Positions 1 through 8,265 of a stretch of DNA of 52,907 nt are shown piece by piece. The DNA lies in the NCBI GenBank assembly GCA_025931335.1, contig JAICNG010000018.1:1-52907 (forward strand), written 5' to 3'. The notes beneath the pieces are model-generated. The model searched no databases, had not been told where the DNA came from, and worked only from the letters and a program-made list of their open reading frames with translations. The DNA comes from Gemmatimonadaceae bacterium (GTDB lineage: Bacteria > Gemmatimonadota > Gemmatimonadetes > Gemmatimonadales > Gemmatimonadaceae). Numbering within the stretch: position 1 is the stretch's first letter; each line of letters opens with the position of its first letter. Position numbers and translations under genes: made by a program.

Positions 1-1
1 C

Positions 2-670
2 GCGACCGCGGTTTCCAGCGCCTTGATCACGGTCCGAAATGTCGCCCCGACTGTGTCGGTCACGGGACCAACCGTTGTGCACCCACAGCTTGGACACGCG
101 TCCGTGTCAGTCGGCGTAGAGTTCTCCGATCCTGGCGCAGACACGCACTCCGCCACGATCGACTGCGATAACGGCGGGTCGCCGGTGCAGCTCGGGATTG
201 TCACGTCGCCGTTCTCGCAGGAATGCTCTTTCACCACCTCGGCCTTCGGCCCGCGGACGATCCGCGTTACGGTCACCGACGATGATGACGGGAGTGCCGC
301 GGTCACGCACGCGGTCGCTATCCTCTACCCGTGGACTGGTTTCTTTTCCCCCGTGGAGACCGCGCCGGAGGAAAACCGTGCAAAGGCTGGAAGCGCGATA
401 CCGCTCAAGTTTGGTCTCGGCGGAGACCAGGGACTCGGTGTCCTCGTTGGCGGGTCGCCAACCTCGCGGCCGGCGTCGTGCAGCGGCGATGTCCTCGACG
501 GGCCCATCGAAGCCTCTACACCGGGCGCGAGCCAGCTTACGTACAACGGAGCGTCGGGCCTGTACCACTACGTGTGGAAGACGGAGAAGGCGTGGGCCGG
601 CACGTGTCGGCAGCTCATTGTGGAACTCGCCGACGGGACGGTGCATCGCGCGGAGTTCCGGTTCAAATGA
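2..670 (+). CDS. 3' end of a secreted PKD-like / PxKF-domain protein (partial)
   Basis: The frame is open to the left edge, so the N-terminus and any signal peptide lie outside the window; 222 residues are visible. They show the tail of one beta-sandwich domain (ITVRNVAPTV), one whole PKD/Ig-like domain ending in the typical VTVTDDDDG strand, and a C-terminal segment of about 110 residues that matches the PxKF domain as I know it: a GFFSPVE start, an AGSAIPLKF core and YVWKTEKAWAGTCR near the end. Such proteins are exported and usually large, with repeated adhesive domains. The domain call is from remembered motifs; binding partner and full architecture are unknown. The next gene has its own promoter, so this gene probably ends a transcription unit. 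Confidence 0.75.
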   Translation, partial: ATAVSSALITVRNVAPTVSVTGPTVVHPQLGHASVSVGVEFSDPGADTHSATIDCDNGGSPVQLGIVTSPFSQECSFTTSAFGPRTIRVTVTDDDDGSAAVTHAVAILYPWTGFFSPVETAPEENRAKAGSAIPLKFGLGGDQGLGVLVGGSPTSRPASCSGDVLDGPIEASTPGASQLTYNGASGLYHYVWKTEKAWAGTCRQLIVELADGTVHRAEFRFK

Positions 671-683
671 CTCGGCGTTCAAC

Positions 684-712
684 TTGCAGCACCTTTCCCA
701 CGCCGGTAACTT
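684..712 (+). promoter_or_regulatory. Predicted promoter of gltA
   Basis: TTGCAG (684-689) and TAACTT (707-712) are separated by exactly 17 bases, 44 bases before the gltA ATG. The same architecture recurs at four other transcription-unit starts in this window. Confidence 0.65.
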
Positions 713-756
713 TTACGGGCTCGTCACTCTCGTTCACGCATCACCCTGAGTCATAG

Positions 757-1908
757 ATGGCAACTTCGGCAACCGTGAAGGTGGCCGCGGCCGGCCTGGA
801 AGATGTGGTCACTGGCCCGTCCGAGATCACCGACGTCAACGGCAAAACCGGCCAGCTCATCTATCGCGGATACGACATCCACGATCTCGTCGACAACACG
901 ACCTTCGAGGAAGTCGTCTATCTGCTCTGGTACGGGACCCTGCCAACGCGCAGCCAGCTCGATGAGTTCGCGGGCACCATCAAGTCTTGCTACCACCTCC
1001 CGCAACCGACCATCGAATCCCTGAAGCGCTATCCCAGGGACGCCGATCCCATGGACGTCCTGCGCACGAGCGTCTCCGAGCTGTCGTTCTACGATCCCGA
1101 CAAGCAGTCGCCGGTGGACGATCGCACCGCGAATCTCCGCCGAGCCGCCCGACTCCAGGGCCAGATCGCGGCGCTCGTCGGCGCGTGGGCGCAGATCCGC
1201 CAGGGAAAGGAACCAGTCAAGGCCGACGCATCCCTCTCCTTCGCCGGCAACGTCTACTACCGTCTGCTCGGCAGGCGTCCCGAGAAGCTCGAGGAGCGCG
1301 CGATCGACGCCGCGCTCATTCTGCACGCCGATCACGAGCTCAATGCGTCCACGTTCGCCGCTCGCGTCACCGCCGCGACGCTCGCGGACATGTACGCGGC
1401 GATCGTCTCGGCGATCGGCACGCTCTCCGGTCCACTCCACGGCGGCGCGAACACCGCGGTGATGGAAATGCTGCTCGAGCTGGAGAAGGAAGGGCAGGAG
1501 CCGACGCAGTTCATCCGGCAGGCGCTGGCCAGCAAGCGCAAGATCATGGGCTTCGGACATCGCGTCTACAAGACGGAGGATCCGCGGGCCACGCACCTGC
1601 GCCGGATGTCCGAGGAGCTCGGCAGCAAATACAAGACGCCGAAATGGTTCGAGATGTCGCGGCGCATCGAGGAGACGATGAAGGCAGAGAAAAACCTCCT
1701 GCCCAACGTCGACTTCTACTCGGCGTCCACCTACTACGTGATGGGGATTCCCACCGATCTCTACACGCCGCTGTTCGCGGTGAGTCGGACGTCCGGATGG
1801 GCCGCACACCTGCTGGAGCAGTACGCGCACAACCGGCTCATTCGGCCGCGCGCCGAGTACGTCGGGCCGCGCGGCTTGCGCGTGTCGCCGATCGATCAGC
1901 GACGCTAG
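757..1908 (+). CDS. gltA: Citrate synthase
   Basis: Condenses oxaloacetate with acetyl-CoA to citrate, the entry step of the TCA cycle, in the cytosol. The 383-residue protein has the length of the short, usually dimeric, citrate synthase type. Catalytic residues are visible: His228 in GPLHGGANTAV, His268 in GFGHRVYKTEDPRA and Asp319 in NVDFYSAS, followed by the conserved PLFAVSRTSGWAAH segment. Methylcitrate synthase is close in sequence; no prp genes are nearby, and icd follows directly, which favours the TCA role. ATG start after a promoter-bearing gap of 86 bases. Confidence 0.95.
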   Translation: MATSATVKVAAAGLEDVVTGPSEITDVNGKTGQLIYRGYDIHDLVDNTTFEEVVYLLWYGTLPTRSQLDEFAGTIKSCYHLPQPTIESLKRYPRDADPMDVLRTSVSELSFYDPDKQSPVDDRTANLRRAARLQGQIAALVGAWAQIRQGKEPVKADASLSFAGNVYYRLLGRRPEKLEERAIDAALILHADHELNASTFAARVTAATLADMYAAIVSAIGTLSGPLHGGANTAVMEMLLELEKEGQEPTQFIRQALASKRKIMGFGHRVYKTEDPRATHLRRMSEELGSKYKTPKWFEMSRRIEETMKAEKNLLPNVDFYSASTYYVMGIPTDLYTPLFAVSRTSGWAAHLLEQYAHNRLIRPRAEYVGPRGLRVSPIDQRR

Positions 1909-1929
1909 GCGTTCACTTCCTGTTTGGCG

Positions 1930-1957
1930 CGCGGGCGCGGCGTGAACCGCGCCCGCG
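1930..1957 (+). terminator. Strong GC hairpin between gltA and icd
   Basis: An 11-bp perfect inverted repeat (arms 1930-1940 and 1947-1957, loop CGTGAA) fills much of the 72-base gap. There is no T-run after it, so it may be a pause or attenuator, or an mRNA end-protecting hairpin, rather than a classic intrinsic terminator. Confidence 0.5.
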
Positions 1958-1980
1958 TGACATCTCTCCCTGATCGACTC

Positions 1981-3225
1981 ATGACTACCTACCGATTCGC
2001 GCAAGTGCCCCGAGATGGCGAGCGCATCGGCTTCTCCAACGGAAAGCTCGACGTCCCCGACACCCCGATCATCCCGTTCATCGAGGGCGACGGGACGGGA
2101 CCGGACATTTGGCGTGCCTCGCGGCGCGTGTTCGACGCGGCCGTCGAGCGCGTCTTCGGCGGCAAGCGGCGCGTGGCGTGGATGGAAGTGTTCGCCGGGG
2201 AGAAGGCGTTCAAGGCGCACGATGACTGGCTTCCACAGGAAACCGTCGATGCGATGCAGGAGTTTCGCGTCTCGATCAAGGGACCGCTCACGACGCCGGT
2301 CGGTGGCGGCATCCGATCGCTGAACGTCACGCTTCGCCAGGTGCTCGACTTATATGCCTGCATCCGGCCCGTGCGCTACTTCCAGGGTGTGGGTGCGCCA
2401 GTGAAGGAGCCGGAGAAGGTCGACGTCGTCATCTTCCGAGAGAACGTCGAGGACGTGTACGCCGGCATCGAATGGAAGGCCGGCACCGCCGAGGCCAAGC
2501 GCGTTCGCGATTTCATCGTGAACGAGATGGGCAAGGAGATTCGCGAAGGCTCGGCGATCGGCATCAAGCCCATGTCCGAGTTCGGCTCCAAGCGTCTCGT
2601 GGAGATGGCCATCCGCTACGCACTCAGAACCGGACGCCAGTCGGTAACGCTCGTGCACAAGGGCAACATCATGAAGTTCACCGAGGGCGCCTTTCGCGAC
2701 TGGGGATACGAGGTCGCGAAAGAGCGCTTCGGCGAGCACGTGATTACCGAAAGCGATCTGGCCAAGATCGGCGGGAGCGCGAAGATCGATTGTCTGGTGA
2801 TCAAGGATCGCATCGCCGATGCGATGTTCCAGCAGCTGCTCCTTCGTCCGGCGGAGTACTCGGTGATCGCCACCCCCAACCTCAACGGCGACTATCTCAG
2901 CGATGCGGCGGCGGCGCAGGTCGGAGGGCTGGGCATGGCACCCGGAGGAAACGTCGGTGACGGGCTCGCCTGCTTCGAAGCCACGCACGGGACGGCGCCG
3001 AAGTACGCGGGGCAGGACAAGGTGAATCCGTGCAGCGTCATCCTCTCGGGCGTGATGATGTTCGAGTATCTGGAATGGGATGAGGTGGGGCAGCTCATCG
3101 TCCGCGGGATCGAGCAGGCCATCAAATCGCGGCGCGTCACGTACGACCTTGCGCGGCAGATGCCCGGGTCGAGCGAGGTGAGCACGTCGGCATTCGCCGA
3201 TGGCATCATCGCGGGGATGAAGTGA
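1981..3225 (+). CDS. icd: NADP-dependent isocitrate dehydrogenase
   Basis: Oxidatively decarboxylates isocitrate to 2-oxoglutarate, making NADPH. The start is ATG 1981, which begins MTTYRF; an in-frame start at 1924 would only add residues encoded by the GC hairpin. From ATG 1981 the protein is 414 residues, the size of the E. coli dimeric enzyme. [13 protein letters not shown] places Ser113 exactly at the site phosphorylated by AceK in E. coli. [12 protein letters not shown] carries the Lys-Tyr pair that selects NADP over NAD. No aceK is visible here, so regulation by phosphorylation is not shown. It probably shares a unit with gltA or pepA; pepA starts on its stop codon. Confidence 0.95.
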   Translation: MTTYRFAQVPRDGERIGFSNGKLDVPDTPIIPFIEGDGTGPDIWRASRRVFDAAVERVFGGKRRVAWMEVFAGEKAFKAHDDWLPQETVDAMQEFRVSIKGPLTTPVGGGIRSLNVTLRQVLDLYACIRPVRYFQGVGAPVKEPEKVDVVIFRENVEDVYAGIEWKAGTAEAKRVRDFIVNEMGKEIREGSAIGIKPMSEFGSKRLVEMAIRYALRTGRQSVTLVHKGNIMKFTEGAFRDWGYEVAKERFGEHVITESDLAKIGGSAKIDCLVIKDRIADAMFQQLLLRPAEYSVIATPNLNGDYLSDAAAAQVGGLGMAPGGNVGDGLACFEATHGTAPKYAGQDKVNPCSVILSGVMMFEYLEWDEVGQLIVRGIEQAIKSRRVTYDLARQMPGSSEVSTSAFADGIIAGMK

Positions 3226-4694
3226 GTTCCATGCGCTTCACCGTTCGCGACGCGCAACTCCGTTCGCTCGACGTACCGCTGCTGGCGCTTCCGCTCGCGA
3301 AGGGCGCGAAGCTCGACGACGCCATCACCGGGCTCGACGACGCGCTCGGCGGGGCGATATCGCGGGTGATCGACCGGCGCGACTTCCGTTTCGGGCGTGA
3401 CGAGACGATGCACCTGGTGGGCGGAGCAAAGGGTCCGCAGCGGATTCTCCTGGTCGGCATGGGTGCGGTCACCGAGCTTCCCGGAGCCATTCGACGCGCG
3501 GCGATGATCGCCGCGCGCTTCGCCCGGCGCACCGGCGCGGCCGAAACGGCGTGGTATCATCCCGACGCCGACGGGGCCATCGAGCAGGCCGTCGTAGGTC
3601 TGTCGATGGGAGCGTGGGAATACAGCGAGACTCGCACGCCGCCGCCTGACGAGGAGCGCCGGCCCGCGCCTGACGAGGCGGTGGTGATCGCGCGGGATGA
3701 GAAGCGCGCGAAAGGCCAGGTCGACACGGGCGTGGCGATCGCCGAAGGGATGCTGGTGGCGCGCCGGCTGGCGATGCTGCCGGGGAACATCTGCACGCCC
3801 GACTATCTCGCCGACACTGGCCGCGAGCTCGCCAAACGTCACGGCATGAAGATCACCGTCCTCGGCCGCAAGGAAATGGAAGAGGAGGGGATGGGCTCCT
3901 TTCTCGGCGTCGCGCAGGGCACGCCGCAGGATCCCAAGCTCATCGCCCTCGAGCATCGGCGCGGCTCGGGCCGGCCGATCGTGCTCGTCGGCAAGGGACT
4001 GTGCTTCGATTCGGGCGGCATCTCGATCAAGCCGGCGCAGAGCATGGAGCTGATGAAGTTCGACATGTGCGGCGCGGCCGCCGTGCTCGGCGCCATGGAG
4101 GCGATTGGCCGGATGGAGCTGAAGGTCAACGTGGTGGGACTCATCGGCAGCACGACCAACATGCCGAGCGGCACCGCATTCAAGCCGGGCGACGTGCTCA
4201 AGAGTCATCTCGGGAAATACATCGAGATCGTCAATACCGACGCCGAGGGTCGCCTCGTGTTGTGCGATGTGCTGTCGTGGGCGCGCCGGTACGAGCCCGC
4301 CGCCGTGATCGACGCGGCCACCCTCACGGGCGCGTGCGTCATCGCCCTCGGGCACACGGCGTCCGGGGTCTTCGGCAACGACGAGGCCCTCGTGCAGGAA
4401 GTGTTAGGCGCCGGAAAGCGGGCGAGCGAGCCGGGGTGGCCGTTCCCCCTCTGGGAGGACTTCAAGGAGCTCATCAAATCCGACGTCGCCGACATCAAGA
4501 ATTCGGGGGGGCGCGCAGCCGGCGCGATCGCTGCCGCGATGTTCCTGAAGGAGTTCACCGAGAGCTACCCCTGGGTGCATCTCGACATCGCCGGGACGGC
4601 GTATTCGGAGACCGATCTCGTCGCGTTGCCGAAGGGCGCCACCGGCGTTCCGGTGGGAACGTTCGTCGAGTTCGTACGCGGGCGGGTGAGCTGA
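3222..4694 (+). CDS. pepA: Leucyl aminopeptidase (M17 family)
   Basis: A cytosolic two-metal aminopeptidase removing N-terminal residues from peptides. The 490-residue length fits M17. The metal-binding and catalytic region is clear: [16 protein letters not shown], then [11 protein letters not shown] and the signature [10 protein letters not shown]. The N-terminal domain (about residues 1-165) is the less conserved regulatory half. GTG at 3222 overlaps the icd stop as GTGA; ATG 3231 is a possible alternative. In some bacteria PepA also binds DNA; nothing here tests that. Confidence 0.92.
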   Translation: MSSMRFTVRDAQLRSLDVPLLALPLAKGAKLDDAITGLDDALGGAISRVIDRRDFRFGRDETMHLVGGAKGPQRILLVGMGAVTELPGAIRRAAMIAARFARRTGAAETAWYHPDADGAIEQAVVGLSMGAWEYSETRTPPPDEERRPAPDEAVVIARDEKRAKGQVDTGVAIAEGMLVARRLAMLPGNICTPDYLADTGRELAKRHGMKITVLGRKEMEEEGMGSFLGVAQGTPQDPKLIALEHRRGSGRPIVLVGKGLCFDSGGISIKPAQSMELMKFDMCGAAAVLGAMEAIGRMELKVNVVGLIGSTTNMPSGTAFKPGDVLKSHLGKYIEIVNTDAEGRLVLCDVLSWARRYEPAAVIDAATLTGACVIALGHTASGVFGNDEALVQEVLGAGKRASEPGWPFPLWEDFKELIKSDVADIKNSGGRAAGAIAAAMFLKEFTESYPWVHLDIAGTAYSETDLVALPKGATGVPVGTFVEFVRGRVS

Positions 4695-6490
4695 GCGCGG
4701 CCCGCTGGGTTCGTCGCGCCGGCCTCGGCCTCGTGGCCGGGGCCGTTTTTTCCTCCGGCGCCCCGAGCCAGGAGCCGCCGCGCGATACCCTCGCCGTGCC
4801 GCAGGATACCGCGCCGCCCGCGGTCGACACGATTCGCACTCGGCCGGACACGGCGGTCCGGCGGGATACCGTCAAGGCCGCGCTCGCTCGTGCCGAGCTG
4901 CCGCGCACCGTCGATGCGGCCGGCCGGTACCACTGGACGCGGGATGAGCTCTTCACCGGCGGCGGCCTGACGCTGCTGGAGCTGCTGGAGCGCGTACCGG
5001 GGACGACCGGATTTCGCTCCGGGTGGATCGCGTCGCCCGCGCACGTGACCTGGTTAGGCGGCGCCGGGCGCGTGCGTGTGTTCTACGACGGTATCGAGAT
5101 CGAGCCGTTCGACGACCGAACGGGAGGGCTGCTCGACCTGGGCGAAATCCAGCTCTGGACGCTCGAAGAGGTGCTCGTCGAGCGGGGCGCCGACGAGCTG
5201 CGCGTTCACGTGCGGTCGTGGCGAGTGGACCGGACGACGACATCGTCGCGGACCGACGTCTTCACCGGCGATGAAGACACGAATCTCTATCGAGGCTTCC
5301 TCGGGCGTCGCTTCGGACACGGCGAAGCGGTGCAGGCAGGATTCCAGCAGTATGGCACGAGCGGCGTGCCCTCGGGCGGGGGGGATGAGCTGGCGCTCGT
5401 TGCGCGCCTCGGGTGGGCGGCAAAGGGTGCGAGCATCGACGGGTTCGGCATACGCGCGCGACGTCAGCGCAACGTCCAGACGCGTGACGATTCGTATCAG
5501 ATTCCTCGGGTCAACTCGATCCGGCGCGATGCGTACGGTCGTCTCGGCTTCGGCGACCCCGATCGCGGCGGATGGCTGCAGCTCGTGCTCGCCTCGCAGG
5601 CGTTCACTCGGGAGCGAGTCGATCCCGCTCGCCTGCCACTCGACACGATCGAGGACAAGCGCTCGCACCATCAGCTCGTCGGTGCGGTGGGGTGGTCATC
5701 GAGCATCTTCCGCACGAGCCTGACGAGTCGCACGTACGGTGGGGATGCCAAGTACACCGCGGTCACCGGTCGCGTCGCCGTCGATCACCGGATTGCCGCG
5801 ATCGCGGCGCTCACGGAATGGCGCGGCAGCGACTCCAGCTCGGTCGGCGAGGTTGCGGCTCGGTTTTCTCCCTTTTCCTTCCTGTCCATGGCCGCGGTGG
5901 CATCGCTGCGTCGGCAGCCGGACGGGGCCGATGCGGAGGACGTGATGAGCGCGCGCGGTGAGATCGGGCTGCGGCTGGGACAGGTGTGGCTCACCGCGGG
6001 CGGCATCACGCTCGACTCGGTCCACGTCGTGCCCCCGATTGTCTTCGACTCCACCTTCGTGGCTCGCGACGAGGGGCGAACGAGAGCCCTCTTTGGAGGA
6101 GCGCGCGGCCGCGTGTGGCGGGCCATTCATGCGGACGTGTTCGCGCTCCGGTGGGAGCGCCAGGGATCGTACCGGCCGCAGATGCAGGTTCGATCGGAGA
6201 TCTACGTTCGCACGCGCTGGCTGAAGAAGTTCCCGAGCGGACACTTTGGGGCGCTGATTTCCGTGCGACACGACTATCGTGACGGGATCTCGTTCCAGCG
6301 CGCCGCTGGTCCCTCGGTCGCGCTGAGCAGCCACGAGCTCAGCTCGTTGCTCGAGATCCGACTCGTCGATGCGGTGCTCTTCTGGAGACAGCGGTACACC
6401 ATCGGCCAGCGCGTCACCGAGCTGGTCCCCGGGTATCCTCTCCCGCGCCAGACGACGTTATACGGGGTGCGATGGGACTTCTGGAATTGA
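4691..6490 (+). CDS. TonB-receptor plug-like outer-membrane protein, unknown function
   Basis: No ATG, GTG or TTG gives a sensible start near pepA; the best is CTG 4691, overlapping the pepA stop as CTGA and followed by a signal-peptide-like stretch (RWVRRAGLGLVAGAVFSSG). This gives 599 residues. After a Pro/Thr/Asp-rich linker comes a region resembling a TonB-dependent receptor plug: LLELLERVPGTTGFRSG, then VFYDGIEIEPFDD and EIQLWTLEEVLVERG. The remaining 400 residues alternate short aromatic beta-strands, consistent with a barrel smaller than a normal 22-strand TonB receptor. I see no TonB box. Transport substrate unknown. GTG 4733 is an alternative start but would cut the signal peptide. 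Confidence 0.6.
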   Translation: MSAARWVRRAGLGLVAGAVFSSGAPSQEPPRDTLAVPQDTAPPAVDTIRTRPDTAVRRDTVKAALARAELPRTVDAAGRYHWTRDELFTGGGLTLLELLERVPGTTGFRSGWIASPAHVTWLGGAGRVRVFYDGIEIEPFDDRTGGLLDLGEIQLWTLEEVLVERGADELRVHVRSWRVDRTTTSSRTDVFTGDEDTNLYRGFLGRRFGHGEAVQAGFQQYGTSGVPSGGGDELALVARLGWAAKGASIDGFGIRARRQRNVQTRDDSYQIPRVNSIRRDAYGRLGFGDPDRGGWLQLVLASQAFTRERVDPARLPLDTIEDKRSHHQLVGAVGWSSSIFRTSLTSRTYGGDAKYTAVTGRVAVDHRIAAIAALTEWRGSDSSSVGEVAARFSPFSFLSMAAVASLRRQPDGADAEDVMSARGEIGLRLGQVWLTAGGITLDSVHVVPPIVFDSTFVARDEGRTRALFGGARGRVWRAIHADVFALRWERQGSYRPQMQVRSEIYVRTRWLKKFPSGHFGALISVRHDYRDGISFQRAAGPSVALSSHELSSLLEIRLVDAVLFWRQRYTIGQRVTELVPGYPLPRQTTLYGVRWDFWN

Positions 6491-6515
6491 CAAGGTCGTT
6501 GCGGCACCGTAACTT
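6487..6515 (+). promoter_or_regulatory. Predicted promoter of the yicC-carA run
   Basis: TTGACA (6487-6492), 17-base spacer, TAACTT (6510-6515). The -35 box overlaps the stop of the upstream gene. The -10 box ends only 12 bases before the yicC ATG, implying a 5' leader of about 6 bases and no room for a ribosome binding site. Confidence 0.75.
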
Positions 6516-6527
6516 GCATGACTTGCC

Positions 6528-7403
6528 ATGATCCGAAGCATGACGGGGTTCGGCGCCGCCGCGGGACTGGTGGGAGCAGCACGAGTGAGTGTCGAGCTTC
6601 GAACCGTCAACCATCGCTTTTTCAGTCCGAGCATCAAGCTCCCCTCCGAGCTGTCGCGGTGGGAGGGTGAGGTGCGTGAAGCGCTGCGACGCGCGATCGC
6701 TCGCGGGCACGTCACCCTCATGGCGCGCATCGAGCGGGAGGCAGCAGGTGAGATCGTTGTCGATGAACGACGGTTCTCCGATGCGCTCGCCACACTGCGC
6801 CGCCTGCAGCGCGATCACGGGCTGGACGAACCGGTGAGCCTCGCGACGGTCGTGCGGATGCCCGGCGTCCTGACGGCCGAGCGAAGCAGCGAGGTTGGTG
6901 GAACCGCGGAAGAGCTGGTGGCACTGGTTAGGCAGGCGATCGCGGCGTTGATGGCGATGCGTGAGGCCGAGGGTTCGCGGTTGGGGACGGTGCTCGAGGA
7001 GCGGATCGCCGTCGTCGAGCAGGCGCTCGCGCGGATCGCCGCGCGCGCGCCGGGGCGGATCGTCGCCGAGCGTGAGCGACTCCGTACCGCCGTGGCGGAG
7101 CTCATGGGGAGCGCGACGCTCGACGAGCAGCGATTGGCCCAGGAGATCGCCATTCTGGCTGACCGGTTGGATGTCGCGGAGGAGATCGACCGGTTTCGTT
7201 CACACCTCACGGCGTTTCGAGAGACGTTACGGCGTGGCGACGCGGAACCCGTGGGCAAGCGCCTCGCGTTCCTGTTGCAGGAGATGGTCCGTGAGGCGAA
7301 CACGACGGGAAGCAAGGCGCGCGACGTCGCGATGACGCACGACGTGGTCGCCGTGAAGGAGGAGCTGGAGCGCATCGCCGAGCAGGTCGAGAACCTCGAG
7401 TGA
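6528..7403 (+). CDS. yicC: YicC family endoribonuclease-like protein
   Basis: YicC-family proteins are RNA-binding stress-related nucleases; a member has been linked to sRNA turnover. The 291-residue protein starts with the hallmark MIRSMTGFG and VELRTVNHRF, then carries the YicC-like N-terminal domain (about residues 1-155) and the DUF1732 C-terminal domain (about 205-291) with GKRLAFLLQEMVREANT. It sits before gmk and rpoZ, a gene order common across bacteria, which supports the call. Translation may be nearly leaderless. Its last bases overlap the gmk start (GTGA). Confidence 0.9.
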   Translation: MIRSMTGFGAAAGLVGAARVSVELRTVNHRFFSPSIKLPSELSRWEGEVREALRRAIARGHVTLMARIEREAAGEIVVDERRFSDALATLRRLQRDHGLDEPVSLATVVRMPGVLTAERSSEVGGTAEELVALVRQAIAALMAMREAEGSRLGTVLEERIAVVEQALARIAARAPGRIVAERERLRTAVAELMGSATLDEQRLAQEIAILADRLDVAEEIDRFRSHLTAFRETLRRGDAEPVGKRLAFLLQEMVREANTTGSKARDVAMTHDVVAVKEELERIAEQVENLE

Positions 7404-8044
7404 ATCCCTTCCCGCTGATCCTGTCGGCGCCGTCCGGTGGCGGAAAGACCACCATCGCGCGGCGCCTCCTGGAGCGGCGGTCGGATGTCGGATACTCGAT
7501 CTCGTGCACCACACGGCGCGCGCGACCGGGCGAAGTCGAAGGCCGTGACTATTTCTTTCTCACCCCGGACGAGTTTCGGGCGCGCCGAGAGCGACAGGAG
7601 TTCGCGGAGTGCGCGGAGGTGCACGGTAACTGGTATGGCACGCTGCGCAGCGAGATCGCGCGGGTGCTCGGGCAGGGAAAGCACGTCATCATGGACATCG
7701 ACGTGCAGGGAGCGGCGCAGCTGGCGCGCGCCTATCCGCATGCGGTGCTCGTCTTCGTCCTGCCGCCGTCGGCCGATGTGCTGCTCGAGCGATTGCGGGC
7801 GAGAAAGACGGAGGATCGGGCGTCATTGGCGCGGCGCATGATGAACGCGCTGGAGGAGCTGCGGCACGCCGAGGACTATCAGTACGTGGTCGTGAACGAT
7901 GAGTTGAACGCGGCGGTCCAGCGCGTGTCGGCGGTGATCGATGCGGAGACGAGCCGTCGCGAGCGGGTGCACAATCTGGAGGAGCAGGTTCGGTCGCTGA
8001 CCGAGCGATTGCAGCGGGAAGTCGATAACCATTCACCCAAGTGA
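7400..8044 (+). CDS. gmk: Guanylate kinase
   Basis: Phosphorylates GMP to GDP with ATP in the cytosol, feeding GTP and dGTP pools. The 214-residue protein has the P-loop SAPSGGGKTT near residues 9-18, the GMP-binding SCTTRRARPGEVEGRDY segment and the YGT motif that follows it. GTG start overlaps the yicC stop by 4 bases. The last 30 or so residues are charged and probably helical. Its neighbours yicC and rpoZ form the usual cluster linking nucleotide supply to transcription. Confidence 0.95.
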   Translation: MNPFPLILSAPSGGGKTTIARRLLERRSDVGYSISCTTRRARPGEVEGRDYFFLTPDEFRARRERQEFAECAEVHGNWYGTLRSEIARVLGQGKHVIMDIDVQGAAQLARAYPHAVLVFVLPPSADVLLERLRARKTEDRASLARRMMNALEELRHAEDYQYVVVNDELNAAVQRVSAVIDAETSRRERVHNLEEQVRSLTERLQREVDNHSPK

Positions 8045-8048
8045 TCCC

Positions 8049-8258
8049 ATGCAGGTATTCACGCCAGTCGAAGTCGCGCAGCACGCAGCCAACAAGTACC
8101 TCGGTGTCCTCGTTGCCGCGAAGTACGCGCGCATCATCAACGAGTTCCCGCGGGATCGCTCGCGACCCGGCGAGAAGAAGCTGACCACCCGCTCGCTCGA
8201 GGAGCTCCTGGACGGAGCCATCGAGTACCGCGTGCTCCCGCGCCGCCGCGGCCAGTAA
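8049..8258 (+). CDS. rpoZ: RNA polymerase omega subunit
   Basis: A small (69-residue) subunit that helps fold and assemble the beta' subunit of RNA polymerase. The sequence has the omega pattern NKYLGVLVAAKYARIIN followed by KKLTTRSLEELLDGAIEYR, equivalent to the conserved K-x-x-x-x-A-x-x-E region. It lies 4 bases after gmk and 7 before coaBC, the standard gene neighbourhood for rpoZ, which is decisive for so short a protein. Confidence 0.88.
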   Translation: MQVFTPVEVAQHAANKYLGVLVAAKYARIINEFPRDRSRPGEKKLTTRSLEELLDGAIEYRVLPRRRGQ

Positions 8259-8265
8259 CGAGCGC

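Noticed and set aside
4001-4690. N-terminal extension of the plug-like protein back into pepA
   Set aside because: It would be 230 Arg-rich residues out of frame with pepA, ahead of a clear signal-peptide-like segment.
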